DNA of 64,000 nt from Nonomuraea soli (GCF_013761175.1 NZ_JACDUR010000005.1:902970-966969), one strand, 5' to 3'. Shown: positions 1 to 11,319, counted from the first letter of the stretch. Translations and numbers: made by a program. The notes: generated by a model from the sequence alone, not told the origin.

Positions 1-1027
1 CGACCGGGACGGTCGGCCAGGCGTTGTCGCCGCCGAACTGCCGCTCGATCATGTCCTTCGGGAACCGGTCGATGCCCGCCGGCACCGGGGTGTGCGTGGT
101 GAACACCGTGCCCGCGCGCACCACCTCCAGCGCCTCGTCGAAGCTCAGCCTCGACTCGGTCAGCTCGCGGATGCGCTCCAGGCCCAGGAAGCCGGCGTGG
201 CCCTCGTTGGTGTGGAACACCTCGGGCTCGGGATGCCCGGTGGCCGCGCAGTAGGCCCTGATCGCCCGCACGCCGCCGATGCCGAGCAGGAGCTCCTGCA
301 TCAGCCGGTGGTCGGTGCCACCGCCGTACAGCCGGTCGGTCACGTCGCGCGCCGCCGAGTCGTTCTCCGCCACGTCGGAGTCGAGCAGGAGCAGCGGCAC
401 CCGGCCGACCCGCGCCACCCACACCTGCGCGTGCAGCGTGCGCCCTTCCGGCAGGCCGACACGGACCTTGACGTCCTTCAGCAGCGACAGCGGCAGCCCG
501 CCGGGATCGAGCGACGGGTAGTGCTCCAGCTGCCATCCCTCGGGCGACAACGACTGCGTGAAGTAGCCGTGGCGATACAGCAGCCCCACGGCCAGGATCG
601 GCACGCCCAGGTCGCTGGCGGCCTTCAGATGGTCGCCCGCCAGGATGCCCAGGCCGCCGGAGTACTGCGGCAACGCGGCCGCGATGCCGTACTCCGGCGA
701 GAAGTAGGCGATGGCCTTGGCGGCGTCGGGCAGGCTCTGGTACCACTTCGGCGAGGTCAGGTAGTCGCGCAGGTCGTCGGCCGCGTCGGCCAGCCTCCGC
801 AGGAAGCGGCGGTCCTGCGCCAGCTCCCTCAACCGGGACGGATCGACCGCGCCGAGCAGGGCCACGGGATCGTGGCCCACCTGCTCCCACAGGTCGGGAT
901 CGACCGACGAGAAGAGGTCGGTGGTCTCGGGATGCCATGACCAGCGCAAGTTGTGGACAAGCTCGCCGAGGGCGGCCAGCTCCGTGGGCAGGACGGTGCG
1001 GACGGTGAACCTGCGGATTGCTCTCAC
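1..1027 (-). CDS. glgP: Glycogen/alpha-glucan phosphorylase, N-terminal part (gene runs off the window)
   Basis: Cytoplasmic enzyme that releases glucose-1-phosphate from alpha-1,4-glucan. About 342 codons are visible; the C-terminal part with the PLP lysine lies outside the window. The protein begins RAIRRFTVRTVLP, and its first ~100 residues match the DUF3417 domain that precedes the phosphorylase domain in actinobacterial GlgP. Phosphorylase signatures follow: a YFSPEYGI-type segment, a GGLGILAGDHLK segment and a HTNEGHAGF segment. The GTG start at 1027 has only a weak AGGG upstream. It is transcribed away from glgE, so glucan breakdown and glucan synthesis face each other across a 195-bp gap. 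Family assignment is secure from these motifs. Confidence 0.9.
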   Translation of the reverse strand, partial: MRAIRRFTVRTVLPTELAALGELVHNLRWSWHPETTDLFSSVDPDLWEQVGHDPVALLGAVDPSRLRELAQDRRFLRRLADAADDLRDYLTSPKWYQSLPDAAKAIAYFSPEYGIAAALPQYSGGLGILAGDHLKAASDLGVPILAVGLLYRHGYFTQSLSPEGWQLEHYPSLDPGGLPLSLLKDVKVRVGLPEGRTLHAQVWVARVGRVPLLLLDSDVAENDSAARDVTDRLYGGGTDHRLMQELLLGIGGVRAIRAYCAATGHPEPEVFHTNEGHAGFLGLERIRELTESRLSFDEALEVVRAGTVFTTHTPVPAGIDRFPKDMIERQFGGDNAWPTVPV

Positions 1028-1222
1028 GATTAATGACCCTATGGCTACTCGGAGGACTCGCGTCTGTCTTTCACCGGCTGCCGCTCCCTCAAACACGACG
1101 GCGGGCGCATGAAGTTGGACGAAGAGGGCAACTCACTCATATGTCTCAGCCCCTTGCTGTCCACATACAGATGCAATGATCGTTGCGGCAGGTACCAGCC
1201 TCGACCCGGAGAGCTCAGACAC

Positions 1223-3319
1223 ATGATCGGACGCATTCCCATCTCGGACATCCAGCCCGTCGTCGAATGCGGGGCCTGGCCCGCCAAGGCCGTGGCGGGC
1301 GAGACCTTCGAGATCTCCGCGACCGTGTACCGCGAGGGACACGACGCGGTGGCGGCGGGGGTGGTGCTCGTCTCCCCCGGCGGGGAGAAACGCCGGCTCA
1401 AACCGATGAAGGAGCTGGCCCCCGGCACCGACCGCTGGGGAACGACGGTGAGCCTTCCCGACGAGGGCGACTGGCAATTCCGGGTGGAGGCCTGGAGCGA
1501 CCCGATCGGCACGTGGCTGCACGACGCCGGGATCAAGATCCCGCGCGGGCTCGACGTCGACCTGATGTGCGAGGAGGGCGCGCGGCTGTTCGAACGGGCC
1601 GCGAAAGCCGTACGGCCCGCCGACTGCCCGGCCGGTCCCGCGCCGGGCGCCGCGGCGGTGAAGGTCTCCAGCGCGGTTCCCGGCGTGAAGGTCTCCACCA
1701 AGGCGGAGGCGTGCGGGCACCGGGCCGCCCTGCTGGCCATCGCCTCCACGCTGCGCGACGACACGCTCGACCCGCGGGCCAGGCTCTCGGTGACCCAGCT
1801 TCCCGAGACGGCGAGGCTGATCGAGGCGCACCCGCTGCGTGACCTGGTGACCAGGTCGAAGGCCTTCCGCCTGCGCGTGGATCGCCGCAGGGCGCTGTAC
1901 GGCTCCTGGTACGAGTTCTTCCCGAGGTCGGAGGGGGCGATCGTCGACCCGGCCGGGGTGAGCAAGTCGGGCGACTTCCAGACCGCCGCCAAGCGGCTGC
2001 CCGCCGTGGCCCGCATGGGCTTCGACGTCGTCTACCTGCCGCCGATCCACCCCATCGGCACCGCCCACCGCAAGGGCCCGAACAACACCCTGACCCCGGC
2101 CGAGGGCGACCCCGGCAGCCCCTGGGCCATCGGCAGCGAGGACGGCGGGCACGACGCGATCCACCCGGACCTGGGCACCATCGAGGACTTCGACGCCTTC
2201 GTCGACAGGGCCAGGGAGCTGGGCCTGGAGGTGGCGCTGGACTTCGCGCTGCAGTGCTCCCCCGACCACCCCTGGGTCAAGGAGCACCCCGAGTGGTTCA
2301 ACATCAGGGCCGACGGGACGATCGCCTACGCGGAGAACCCTCCCAAGAAGTACCAGGACATCTACCCGCTCAACTTCGACAAGGACCCCGAGGGCATCTA
2401 CGCCGAGATCAGGCGGGTGATGCGCCACTGGATGCAGCACGGGGTCAGGATCTTCCGTGTCGACAACCCGCACACCAAGCCGGTGAACTTCTGGGAGCGG
2501 CTGCTGGCCGACATCCACTCCACCGACCCGGACGTGATCTTCCTGAGCGAGGCCTTCACCAGACCAGCGATGATGCGCGGCCTGGCCAAGATCGGCTTCC
2601 ACCAGTCGTACACGTACTACACCTGGAAGAACTCCAAGGACGACGTGGAGTCGTACCTGACCGAGCTGTCCGAGGAGACCTCTCACTACCTGCGGCCGAA
2701 CCTGTTCGTCAACACGCCCGACATCCTCCACGAGTACCTGCAGCACGGCGGGGTGCCGGCCTTCAAGATCAGGGCGGTGCTGGCCGCGCTGACCGGGCCG
2801 AGCTGGGGTGTGTACGCGGGGTACGAGCTCGCGGAGAATATGCCGGTTCGCCCCGGCAGCGAGGAATACCTCGATAGCGAGAAATATCAGTACAGACCTC
2901 GCGATTGGGAAGCCGCGGAACGAGAAGGCCGTAGTCTGGCCCCCTTCATCACTCATCTGAATTTGTTCCGAAGAGCCCACCCGGCACTCCAAGAATTGCG
3001 TAACCTGAGGTTCCACAGGATCGACCAACCGGACATGGTCTGCTTTTCCAAGCGACTGCCCGGCGCCTTCGACACGGCCACACGACGGCACGGACTGGGC
3101 GACGTTGTCCTCGCGGTCGTCAATCTGGACCCGCACCACACCCACGAGGCGACCGTAGAGCTGGACATGCCTGCCCTGGGTCTCGACTGGAACGCCGAGT
3201 TCGTCGTCGACGACGAGCTCTCCGGCGAGACCTTCCACTGGCGCCAGAACAACTACGTGCGTCTCGACCCCCACATCCACCCGGCTCACATCTTCACTGT
3301 GCGATCGGGCAATCGGTAG
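1223..3319 (+). CDS. glgE: Alpha-1,4-glucan:maltose-1-phosphate maltosyltransferase GlgE
   Basis: Transfers maltosyl units from maltose-1-phosphate to the non-reducing ends of alpha-glucan (GH13_3, cytoplasmic). The ATG at 1223 is chosen because GGAGAG sits 9 bases upstream and the protein then opens IGRIPISDIQP, as GlgE proteins do; an in-frame ATG at 1109 has no such support. Length 698 aa is normal. The nucleophile is D414 (in RVDNPHTKP) and the acid/base E443 (in LSEAF). Their spacing of 29 equals that of D394/E423 in the characterised Streptomyces coelicolor enzyme. It is first in the glgE-treS-mak run. Later genes supply its substrate: TreS makes maltose and Mak phosphorylates it. Confidence 0.95.
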   Translation: MIGRIPISDIQPVVECGAWPAKAVAGETFEISATVYREGHDAVAAGVVLVSPGGEKRRLKPMKELAPGTDRWGTTVSLPDEGDWQFRVEAWSDPIGTWLHDAGIKIPRGLDVDLMCEEGARLFERAAKAVRPADCPAGPAPGAAAVKVSSAVPGVKVSTKAEACGHRAALLAIASTLRDDTLDPRARLSVTQLPETARLIEAHPLRDLVTRSKAFRLRVDRRRALYGSWYEFFPRSEGAIVDPAGVSKSGDFQTAAKRLPAVARMGFDVVYLPPIHPIGTAHRKGPNNTLTPAEGDPGSPWAIGSEDGGHDAIHPDLGTIEDFDAFVDRARELGLEVALDFALQCSPDHPWVKEHPEWFNIRADGTIAYAENPPKKYQDIYPLNFDKDPEGIYAEIRRVMRHWMQHGVRIFRVDNPHTKPVNFWERLLADIHSTDPDVIFLSEAFTRPAMMRGLAKIGFHQSYTYYTWKNSKDDVESYLTELSEETSHYLRPNLFVNTPDILHEYLQHGGVPAFKIRAVLAALTGPSWGVYAGYELAENMPVRPGSEEYLDSEKYQYRPRDWEAAEREGRSLAPFITHLNLFRRAHPALQELRNLRFHRIDQPDMVCFSKRLPGAFDTATRRHGLGDVVLAVVNLDPHHTHEATVELDMPALGLDWNAEFVVDDELSGETFHWRQNNYVRLDPHIHPAHIFTVRSGNR

Positions 3320-3352
3320 ATCCGCACACAAACGATTCGGGGAGGCTTCGAC

Positions 3353-3372
3353 GTGTCTGAAAGCGCTGAAAC

Positions 3373-3376
<4 letters not shown>
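3353..3376 (+). CDS. Possible 7-codon leader ORF overlapping the treS start
   Basis: A GTG at 3353 lies 7 bases after a strong GGGGAGG (3339-3345) and reads MSESAET before TGA at 3374-3376. That TGA overlaps the treS ATG (3373) as ATGA. The treS ATG itself is 27 bases from this ribosome site, too far for direct initiation. Either ribosomes load on the mini-ORF and reinitiate on treS, or a single-base indel separates an original longer N-terminus from the gene. The sequence cannot decide between these. TreS homologues start near MNSEPIPNTF, which favours the leader reading. Confidence 0.4.
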
Positions 3377-5067
<1,691 letters not shown>

Positions 5068-5070
5068 CCC

Positions 5071-6378
5071 ATGCTCGAGGACACCCTTGCCGACTGGATC
5101 ACGCACCAACGATGGTTCGCCGGCAAGGGCCGTCCCATAGACACTCTCCGCATCGAATCGGACACATCGCTGCCCGGCCTGCGACACCTTGTCATCGCCG
5201 TACGGCAGGGTGGCGTCACCGACCGCTACCAGCTGCTCCTGGGCCACAGCGACCACCTGCCCGACCGGCTCAGGCACGCCCACATCGCCGACGGCCTCTA
5301 CGACGCGCTCCACGACTTCGAGCTCACCGGGGTGCTGCTGGAGCTGATGGCCTCGGGCACCACCTTCGGCCCGATCCGCTTCCGCCACCTGCCCGGCGCC
5401 GCCATCGACACCTCGCTGCGCAGCCTGGTGCTCGGGGCCGAGCAGTCCAACACCTCCCTGGTGTACGGCGAGGCCTACATCTGCAAGCTCTTCCGGCGCC
5501 TCATCCCCGGCACCAATCCCGAGCTGGAGATCGTCTCCGCTCTGGCCGATCGGGGCGCCAAGCACATCGCCCAGCCGTACGGATGGATCGAGACCGACCT
5601 CGACGACCAGCCCACCACGCTGGCGATCATGCAGGAGTTCCTGCCGACCGCCAACGACGGCTGGGACCTGGCCCTGGCCAGCGTGCGCGACCTGTACGGC
5701 GCGATGCCCGAGCTGGCCGCCGGGGAGGTCGGCGGCGACTTCTCCGCCGAGGCCCGCCGGCTGGGCCTGGCCACCGCCGAGGTGCACCGCGAGCTGGCCG
5801 AGGCATTCCCGACGGACGTGGTGGAGCCGCCCGAGGTCAAGCGCATGGTGGAGGCCTTCAGGCGCAACCTCGAACGGGTGGTCGCCGAGGTGCCCGAGCT
5901 GGCGCCGCACGCTCCCGTCGTGGAGGCGGCCTTCCACCGGGTGGAGGAGGTCACCGGTGCGGTGCCGGTGCAGCGGGTGCACGGCGACTACCACCTGGGC
6001 CAGGTGATGCGCACCGCCACCGACTGGATCATCCTCGACTTCGAGGGCGAACCAGGCCAGCCGCTGGCCGAGCGCCGCGCGCTGGCCTCGCCGCTGCGGG
6101 ACGTGGCCGGCATGCTGCGCTCCTTCGACTACGCCGCCCGGCACCTGCTCCTGGACCACCCGCGCGCCGACGAGCTGGAGGAGCGCGCCGCCGGGTGGAC
6201 CGCCCACAACCGGGCGGCCTTCCTCGACGGCTACGTGCGCGGCGGCGGGCGCTTCACCGAGACCGACGCCGCGCTGTTGCGTGCCCTGGAGTACGGCAAG
6301 GCCGTCTACGAGGTCGGCTACGAGGCGCGCAACCGGCCCGGGTGGCTGGCCATCCCGCTGGCCGCGTTCACCCGTTGA
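5071..6378 (+). CDS. mak: Maltokinase (Mak/Pep2)
   Basis: ATP-dependent kinase that makes maltose-1-phosphate, the donor for GlgE. 435 aa with the aminoglycoside-phosphotransferase-like fold. The N-terminus has the maltokinase cap signature (RWFAGKGR at about residues 14-21). The catalytic loop is HGDYHLGQ with H304 and D306, and the metal site is DFEGEP with D323. It starts 3 bases after treS and ends in an 11-base convergent overlap with the downstream minus-strand lipase-like gene. With TreS and GlgE it completes trehalose-to-glucan conversion; the branching enzyme is encoded separately at 14142. Confidence 0.93.
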   Translation: MLEDTLADWITHQRWFAGKGRPIDTLRIESDTSLPGLRHLVIAVRQGGVTDRYQLLLGHSDHLPDRLRHAHIADGLYDALHDFELTGVLLELMASGTTFGPIRFRHLPGAAIDTSLRSLVLGAEQSNTSLVYGEAYICKLFRRLIPGTNPELEIVSALADRGAKHIAQPYGWIETDLDDQPTTLAIMQEFLPTANDGWDLALASVRDLYGAMPELAAGEVGGDFSAEARRLGLATAEVHRELAEAFPTDVVEPPEVKRMVEAFRRNLERVVAEVPELAPHAPVVEAAFHRVEEVTGAVPVQRVHGDYHLGQVMRTATDWIILDFEGEPGQPLAERRALASPLRDVAGMLRSFDYAARHLLLDHPRADELEERAAGWTAHNRAAFLDGYVRGGGRFTETDAALLRALEYGKAVYEVGYEARNRPGWLAIPLAAFTR

Positions 6379-7546
6379 ACGTGACCTCGGGGTATTCCGG
6401 CGAGTCCCGTTCCAGCAGGGTCTGCGGCCTGCCGCGCAGATGCCGGTCCAGGAAGGCCGTGACGTAGGTGCGGGTGAGCTCGACGGCGCGCTCGGCGCCC
6501 AGGGTGCCGGTCTGCTTGACCCCGAGCGCGCCGCCCATGAGCACCGTGTCGGTGAACGACTGATGCTCGCCCCCGGTGAAGGTCAGCCAGCGTTTCCACC
6601 CGGTCAGCAGCTTCCAGTCGCGATCCCACGAGGTGTCGCGGCCGCCCGGCACGTGCTGGGGGTTGCCGAGGAACATGAACGGCCTCGGCAGGCCCGTCTT
6701 GGGGATGCGGGCGTAGGTGGTGCCGTCCATGTTGACCCCGGCGCGCACGCGCGGGTCCTTCACCATGGCGGCCACCGCCGAGCCGCCGCCGAGTGACTGG
6801 CCGACCATGGCGATCCTGGCGGGGTCGATGAGCGCGGAGCCCTTCCACGCCGAGCCGGTGAGCTGGTCGAGCACGAAGGAGACGTCGCTCGCCCGCGACT
6901 GGACCACCCGCGACTGGAAGCCGAAGTCGGTGTCGAAGTCGCAGGCGACGCACTCGGCGACGCTCCCGTCGGCCAGCGTGGTCGCGTAGGTCTCGTAGGT
7001 GTGGTCGATCCCCGCGACGACGTAGCCCTGGCTGGCCAGTTCCTCGGCCAGCGAGGTGAGCGTGGCGACCGGCTTGGTCCAGCCGGGCGAGAGCACCACG
7101 AGCGGCAGGCCGCGCCGTGCTCCCGCGGGCTCGGCGTCCTTGACGGCGTTCGTCTCGGTCTTGCTGAGGATGTCGTACGGCGCGCCGGTCACCACCCTGC
7201 CGCCCTTCAGCAGCAGCTCGGACTCCTTGGCCGACATGTACGGCGCGCGCTCGCCGTCCGCGCTCGCCGCCGGGTACCACAGGGTGACCCGCAACCGCCT
7301 GCCCTCGGCCTGCGGCTCCCACGGATCGGGCCGTGAGGTGTCGTCGAGGAACAGGACGGTGCTGCCCACGGCCGAGCCGCCGGTGGGCGCCGGCAGCACC
7401 ATCACGCCGGTCGGCACGGGCGCCGGTGACGGGGTCGCCGCGGCGCGGGGCGGGGCGGGCGCGGTGCAGGCGGACACGGCGAACACAGCGCACACGGCGA
7501 GGACGGCCGGCCCCGTGGCCCCCGCCCGGAGCGAGGAGTGCTTCAT
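6368..7546 (-). CDS. Lipase/PAF-acetylhydrolase-like lipoprotein
   Basis: Predicted exported alpha/beta hydrolase of 392 aa. The ATG at 7546 has GGGAG 6 bases upstream and overlaps the previous stop as ATGA. The N-terminus is a lipoprotein signal (AVSAC-T lipobox), so the protein should be anchored outside the membrane. The nucleophile elbow is GQSLGGG with S251; NMDGTTY and GEHQSF are good candidates for the Asp and His of the triad. The fold and the spacing from a HTYETY segment to the elbow resemble the PAF-acetylhydrolase/chlorophyllase-type lipases. The substrate is unknown. It is the last gene of the GntR-ABC-S41 operon, so it is probably co-regulated with a cell-envelope response. Confidence 0.8.
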   Translation of the reverse strand: MKHSSLRAGATGPAVLAVCAVFAVSACTAPAPPRAAATPSPAPVPTGVMVLPAPTGGSAVGSTVLFLDDTSRPDPWEPQAEGRRLRVTLWYPAASADGERAPYMSAKESELLLKGGRVVTGAPYDILSKTETNAVKDAEPAGARRGLPLVVLSPGWTKPVATLTSLAEELASQGYVVAGIDHTYETYATTLADGSVAECVACDFDTDFGFQSRVVQSRASDVSFVLDQLTGSAWKGSALIDPARIAMVGQSLGGGSAVAAMVKDPRVRAGVNMDGTTYARIPKTGLPRPFMFLGNPQHVPGGRDTSWDRDWKLLTGWKRWLTFTGGEHQSFTDTVLMGGALGVKQTGTLGAERAVELTRTYVTAFLDRHLRGRPQTLLERDSPEYPEVTFNG

Positions 7547-8982
7547 GACGGGCTCCCAAGCAACGACAGGGCCTTGCCGAGCGCCGGGTCGCGCCCGGCG
7601 GCGACGTCCGCGGCGGTCAGCGGGAGGTGGACGTCGGGCGCGACGCCGACCTCGTCGATCTCCTCGCGGTTCACGCCGAGGTGGTGGGTCGTCGGCAGCT
7701 GCAGCACGGTCCCGTTGCCCAGGAGGTACGGCTTGGGCAGCCCGAAGACCACGCCGCCGGTCCGCGTGCCGACCAGCTTGCCCACGCCGAGCGCCTGCAC
7801 GGCCGAGCTGAAGTGCTCGCACGCCGAGACGCAGCCGCGGTCGGTGAGCACGACGAGGGGCAGGTTGAGCAGGGTCACGCTGTCGTCGGTCTTCGCCGGC
7901 CGGCAGGTGCCGTCGGGCGAGCAGTGGTGGCCGGTGACCTTGCCGTGCGCGAAGGCGCCCAGCAGCCGGTTCACCTCTTCCTCGCGCCCTCCGGTGTTGC
8001 CGCGCATGTCCAGCACCAGGCCCTTGAGCGGGCGCTGCGAGCCCAGCCGCGACAGCACCCGGAAGATCCGGTCGGCGACCTGGGGCGCGAATCCCGTCAC
8101 CTTGAGGTAGGCGACGTCGCCCACCAGCCGGGAGGTCACCCCCTGCAGCAGGGCCAGGTCGGGCTGGAACAGGCCGGGCCGCAGCTCCACGCTCCAGCGG
8201 CGCCCTGTCGACTCCCGCAGCAGCTGGAGCCTGACCGGGCGGGTCTGCGGGTATCGCGGGTAGACCTGCTTGATCGCGGAGGTCAGCCTGCCGCCGACGA
8301 ACGGTGACTCCCCGTTGACCGCCTCGATGACGTCGCCGGGGCGCAGCCCCGCCTTCGAGGCCGCTCCGCCCAGCACGGTGGTGACGAACAGCGGGCCGAG
8401 CGCGCCGCCGAGGTCGCTGCCCGCCTGGAGGGAGGTGATGTTCGTCAGCAGGCCCAGGCTGTACATGTCGCCGTTGTGGAAGTCGGGATGGCGCGGCGGG
8501 TCGTCGTGGATCCAGGTGGTGTGGTTGGCGCCCAGGCCGGCGAGCATGGCCTCCAGCGTGACGACGGCCAGCTTCTCGTCCACGTCGTCGGGGAGCCGGT
8601 CGGTGATCGTGCGGAAGGTCGCCTCGAACGCCTGCCAGTCCTTCCAGCGGTCGCCCTGCAGCGGGGGCATGACGGCCACCGCGAGGTCGCGGCCCGAGCG
8701 GGAGAGCTCCTGGGTCAGGGCGATGAAGCCGTCGGTCAGCATCTCCTCGGCGTCCACCGTCACGCCCTTGTAGTGGTGGGCGAAGACGCAGTAGTAGGCC
8801 TCCTCCACCACGTCGATGGTGGTGGGCGTCTCGGCGGGCACCGGCGGCTCCGGCGGCTTGCAGGTCGACATGGCGGCCGCCTCTGCCGTCGAGGTGCTGC
8901 CCTCGCTGCGCGGCGGCGCCGGTGCCGTACAGGCCGCCGCGAGCAGCAGGGCGAGCCCGGCTGCCGCGGCTCTCGGCCTCAC
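7543..8982 (-). CDS. S41-family (tail-specific/CtpA-like) peptidase, lipoprotein
   Basis: 479 aa. The start is GTG 8982, overlapping the permease stop as GTGA; the N-terminus RPRAAAAGLALLLAAAC is a lipoprotein signal ending at a Cys. After a helical domain (roughly 40-190) there is a PDZ-like region around GLRPGDVIEAVNGESP. The S41 core follows, with VLDMRGNTGG and a LTDRGCVSACEHF segment that corresponds to the family's catalytic-serine region. Cysteines at the lipobox, CKPP, YYCVF and CVSAC are unusual in number. The stop overlaps the lipase-like ATG (ATGA). It probably processes an extracytoplasmic protein; the target is unknown. Confidence 0.82.
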   Translation of the reverse strand: MRPRAAAAGLALLLAAACTAPAPPRSEGSTSTAEAAAMSTCKPPEPPVPAETPTTIDVVEEAYYCVFAHHYKGVTVDAEEMLTDGFIALTQELSRSGRDLAVAVMPPLQGDRWKDWQAFEATFRTITDRLPDDVDEKLAVVTLEAMLAGLGANHTTWIHDDPPRHPDFHNGDMYSLGLLTNITSLQAGSDLGGALGPLFVTTVLGGAASKAGLRPGDVIEAVNGESPFVGGRLTSAIKQVYPRYPQTRPVRLQLLRESTGRRWSVELRPGLFQPDLALLQGVTSRLVGDVAYLKVTGFAPQVADRIFRVLSRLGSQRPLKGLVLDMRGNTGGREEEVNRLLGAFAHGKVTGHHCSPDGTCRPAKTDDSVTLLNLPLVVLTDRGCVSACEHFSSAVQALGVGKLVGTRTGGVVFGLPKPYLLGNGTVLQLPTTHHLGVNREEIDEVGVAPDVHLPLTAADVAAGRDPALGKALSLLGSPS

Positions 8983-10031
8983 GACGACCGCCTGCGGATC
9001 CACCAGAAGCACAACCAGGTCAGTGCGATGGTCAGCGCGGCGTAGATGCCGGTCTCGATCCCCTGGAAGAGCCAGAAGGAGCGGGTGGGGTGATAGGTCG
9101 CGGCCTGGCGGTAGCCCAGCCGGTTGAGCTCGGCGAAACAGGCGCCCATGGGGTCTCCCTGGCCCACCTGCGACGGCGACAAGGGGGTGCACGCCTTGTC
9201 GCCCTCCGGCGTGAGCGGGAAGACCTCGCCGTCGGCGAGCTTGCGCCCTTGGGGGTTCACCAGATGGTTGGTCAGCACCCAGGCGCCCGCGTCGGTGGGG
9301 ATCTGGTCGCGCAGTTTCAGCCCCATGCCGCCGGGGTCGCGGTTGAATCCCTCGACGTTCCCGCCGCTGAGCGCGACGTTGGCGCTGATGGGGGCCTGGA
9401 AGTGCGGGCGGACCAGCATGGGTACGGCGAGCTGGAGCCCGACGAAGATCAGCAGTGTGACGGCCATGGCGGGCAGCGTGCGGCCGATGAGCAACCCCGT
9501 GGTGATCCCCAGGACGAACGCGAAGCCCGCGTACGCCATGGGGACGATGCCGCGCGCGTCGAACACCAGCGGGCTCATCAGCGCCCAGCCGTCGGCGGCC
9601 GACTTGTCGAGGGGGTCGGACCACCAGGTCACCGCGAGCCCGAGCAGGCAGGTGGCGGCCATGACGGTCAGGCCGATGACCAGGAGCTTGACCGCCAGCC
9701 AGCGGCTGCGGGTGACGCTCTGGTTCCACACCAGCAGGTGGGTGCCGTTCTCCAGCTCGCGGGTGATCAGCGGCGCGCCCCAGAAGAAGCCGATCAGGGC
9801 GGGCAGGACCAGGACGACCAGGGTCACGCCCAGGAACGGCTGCTGGTACCTGTCGAAGAAGTCGTTGTAGAAGCGGTCGCAGAAGCCGTTGGCCAGGCAG
9901 TTGCTCAGGCCTTTGGAGTATTCGGCGGCCATGCCGGGCCCGGTCAGGACCAGCACCAGGCCGACCAGTGCGAGCACCGCGCCCATGAGCGCGGCCGAGC
10001 CGCGGAACTGGCGCCAGGTGAGCCAGATCAT
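8979..10031 (-). CDS. ABC transporter permease (ABC-2 type, YtrA-operon class)
   Basis: 350 aa integral membrane protein. ATG at 10031 overlaps the ATPase stop (ATGA). The opening MIWLTWRQFRG is typical of the permeases that pair with YtrB-like ATPases in Actinobacteria. About six hydrophobic segments are visible, with an extracytoplasmic loop after the first (containing CLANGFC) and a large polar loop before the last (roughly 230-310). It should form the membrane part of the exporter encoded with the upstream ATPase; the substrate cannot be read from sequence. Confidence 0.87.
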   Translation of the reverse strand: MIWLTWRQFRGSAALMGAVLALVGLVLVLTGPGMAAEYSKGLSNCLANGFCDRFYNDFFDRYQQPFLGVTLVVLVLPALIGFFWGAPLITRELENGTHLLVWNQSVTRSRWLAVKLLVIGLTVMAATCLLGLAVTWWSDPLDKSAADGWALMSPLVFDARGIVPMAYAGFAFVLGITTGLLIGRTLPAMAVTLLIFVGLQLAVPMLVRPHFQAPISANVALSGGNVEGFNRDPGGMGLKLRDQIPTDAGAWVLTNHLVNPQGRKLADGEVFPLTPEGDKACTPLSPSQVGQGDPMGACFAELNRLGYRQAATYHPTRSFWLFQGIETGIYAALTIALTWLCFWWIRRRSS

Positions 10032-10912
10032 CGCTGGACCTCCAGGGTGGGGCCCGCGTGGACGCGGCCGGGGGTGGCCATGTAGGCCAGGACCAGGTCC
10101 TCCAGCGTCAGCTGGGTGACCGCCCACGAGGGGTCGTGGATGGGCGAGTCGGTACGGATCACGAAGGTGCTCTGCCGGTCGGTGTGGGTCGCGGAGACCA
10201 CGTGCTGGTCCGACGGCAGGTGGTCACGGCGCGGCCCGGTGAGCCGGTGATGCGTGGACAGCAGCTTGTCGACCTCGCCCGCGACCTGGACCCTGGAGCC
10301 GATCAGCACGATCAGGTAGTCGCAGGTGCGCTCCAGGTCGGAGACCAGGTGGGAGGAGAGCACGACGCTGAAGTCGTGGTCGACGACGGCCTCCATGAGT
10401 CCCTGCAGGAACTCGCGGCGGGCCAGCGGGTCGAGCGAGGCCACGGGCTCGTCGAGGATCAGCAGCTCCGGCCGCTTGGCCAGGCCCAGGGTGAGGGCGA
10501 GCTGGGCGCGCTGGCCGCCCGACAGCTTGCCCGCGCGCTGCCTGGGGTCGAGGCCGAGCTTGGCGATGCGGTCGCGGGCCAGTTCGGCGTCCCAGCCCGG
10601 GTTGAGCCTGGCTCCCAGCCGCAGGTGCTCCTCGACGCTCAGCCCGGAGTAGGCGGGGGTGTCCTGGGCGACGAAGCCGACCTTGGCCAATTGGGAGGCG
10701 CTGCCGTCCGGCTGGCCGCCCAGGACGGTCAGCCGGCCCTCGCTCGGGACGAGCTGGCCGGCCGCCAGCTTCAGGAGCGTGGTCTTGCCCGCGCCGTTGG
10801 GCCCCACCAGGCCGACGACGTGACCGGCCGGGATCTCGAGACTGCAATCACGTAGCGCCCAGCGCCTGCCGTACCGCTTGCCCAGGTCCTGGGCGACTAA
10901 TACCGAGTTCAC
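10028..10912 (-). CDS. ABC transporter ATP-binding protein (YtrB-like)
   Basis: 294 aa cytoplasmic ATPase. GTG at 10912 is preferred because AGGAGG lies 7 bases upstream, inside the end of the GntR gene, and the GTG overlaps that gene's stop (GTGA). Walker A is GPNGAGKTT, the signature is LSGGQRAQ and Walker B is LLILDEPVASLD, followed by the SSH switch. The C-terminal ~70 residues after the core are diverged, as in YtrB-type subunits. It energises the permease at 8979-10031. Confidence 0.92.
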   Translation of the reverse strand: MNSVLVAQDLGKRYGRRWALRDCSLEIPAGHVVGLVGPNGAGKTTLLKLAAGQLVPSEGRLTVLGGQPDGSASQLAKVGFVAQDTPAYSGLSVEEHLRLGARLNPGWDAELARDRIAKLGLDPRQRAGKLSGGQRAQLALTLGLAKRPELLILDEPVASLDPLARREFLQGLMEAVVDHDFSVVLSSHLVSDLERTCDYLIVLIGSRVQVAGEVDKLLSTHHRLTGPRRDHLPSDQHVVSATHTDRQSTFVIRTDSPIHDPSWAVTQLTLEDLVLAYMATPGRVHAGPTLEVQR

Positions 10913-11301
10913 GCTATGTCCTCCTGAGCGCCGGCCCGAAAGGTGGTCATGAAGAGAGCCTCGATGCTTTCGTCGTCGAGCCCCGCGCTCCGGGCCTTGG
11001 CCATCCACCGCTCCAGCTCCCTGCGGAGCGGGGCGTGGGCGGACAGGCTGGTGTCGGTCAGCGTGCGGGTGACGAAGGTCCCCAGACCTGGGCGTGCGGC
11101 GATCAGGCCGTCGTGCTCAAGCTCCCGGTAGGCCTTGAGGACCGTGTTGGGGTTGATCGCGAGCTGGGCCACCACGTCCTTGACGGTGGGCAGCTGGTCG
11201 CCCTCGCGCAGCAGCCCGAGCCGCAACGCGTGCCGTACCTGCTGCTTGAGCTGCATGTACGGCGAGACTCCCGATCTGCCGTCCAGGTGGAACCGGATCA
11301 T
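10909..11301 (-). CDS. GntR-family transcriptional regulator, YtrA subfamily
   Basis: 130 aa: N-terminal winged helix (about residues 10-75, with QLPTVKDVVAQLAINPNTV and the GLGTFV wing) and a short two-helix dimerisation tail. This is the size and plan of YtrA-type repressors, which control ABC transporter operons in response to envelope stress. GGAG lies upstream of the ATG at 11301. A near-perfect 18-bp palindrome sits 19 bp upstream of the start, so autorepression of the whole five-gene operon is likely. Confidence 0.9.
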   Translation of the reverse strand: MIRFHLDGRSGVSPYMQLKQQVRHALRLGLLREGDQLPTVKDVVAQLAINPNTVLKAYRELEHDGLIAARPGLGTFVTRTLTDTSLSAHAPLRRELERWMAKARSAGLDDESIEALFMTTFRAGAQEDIA

Positions 11302-11319
11302 GGGCTTTCTCCATTTATC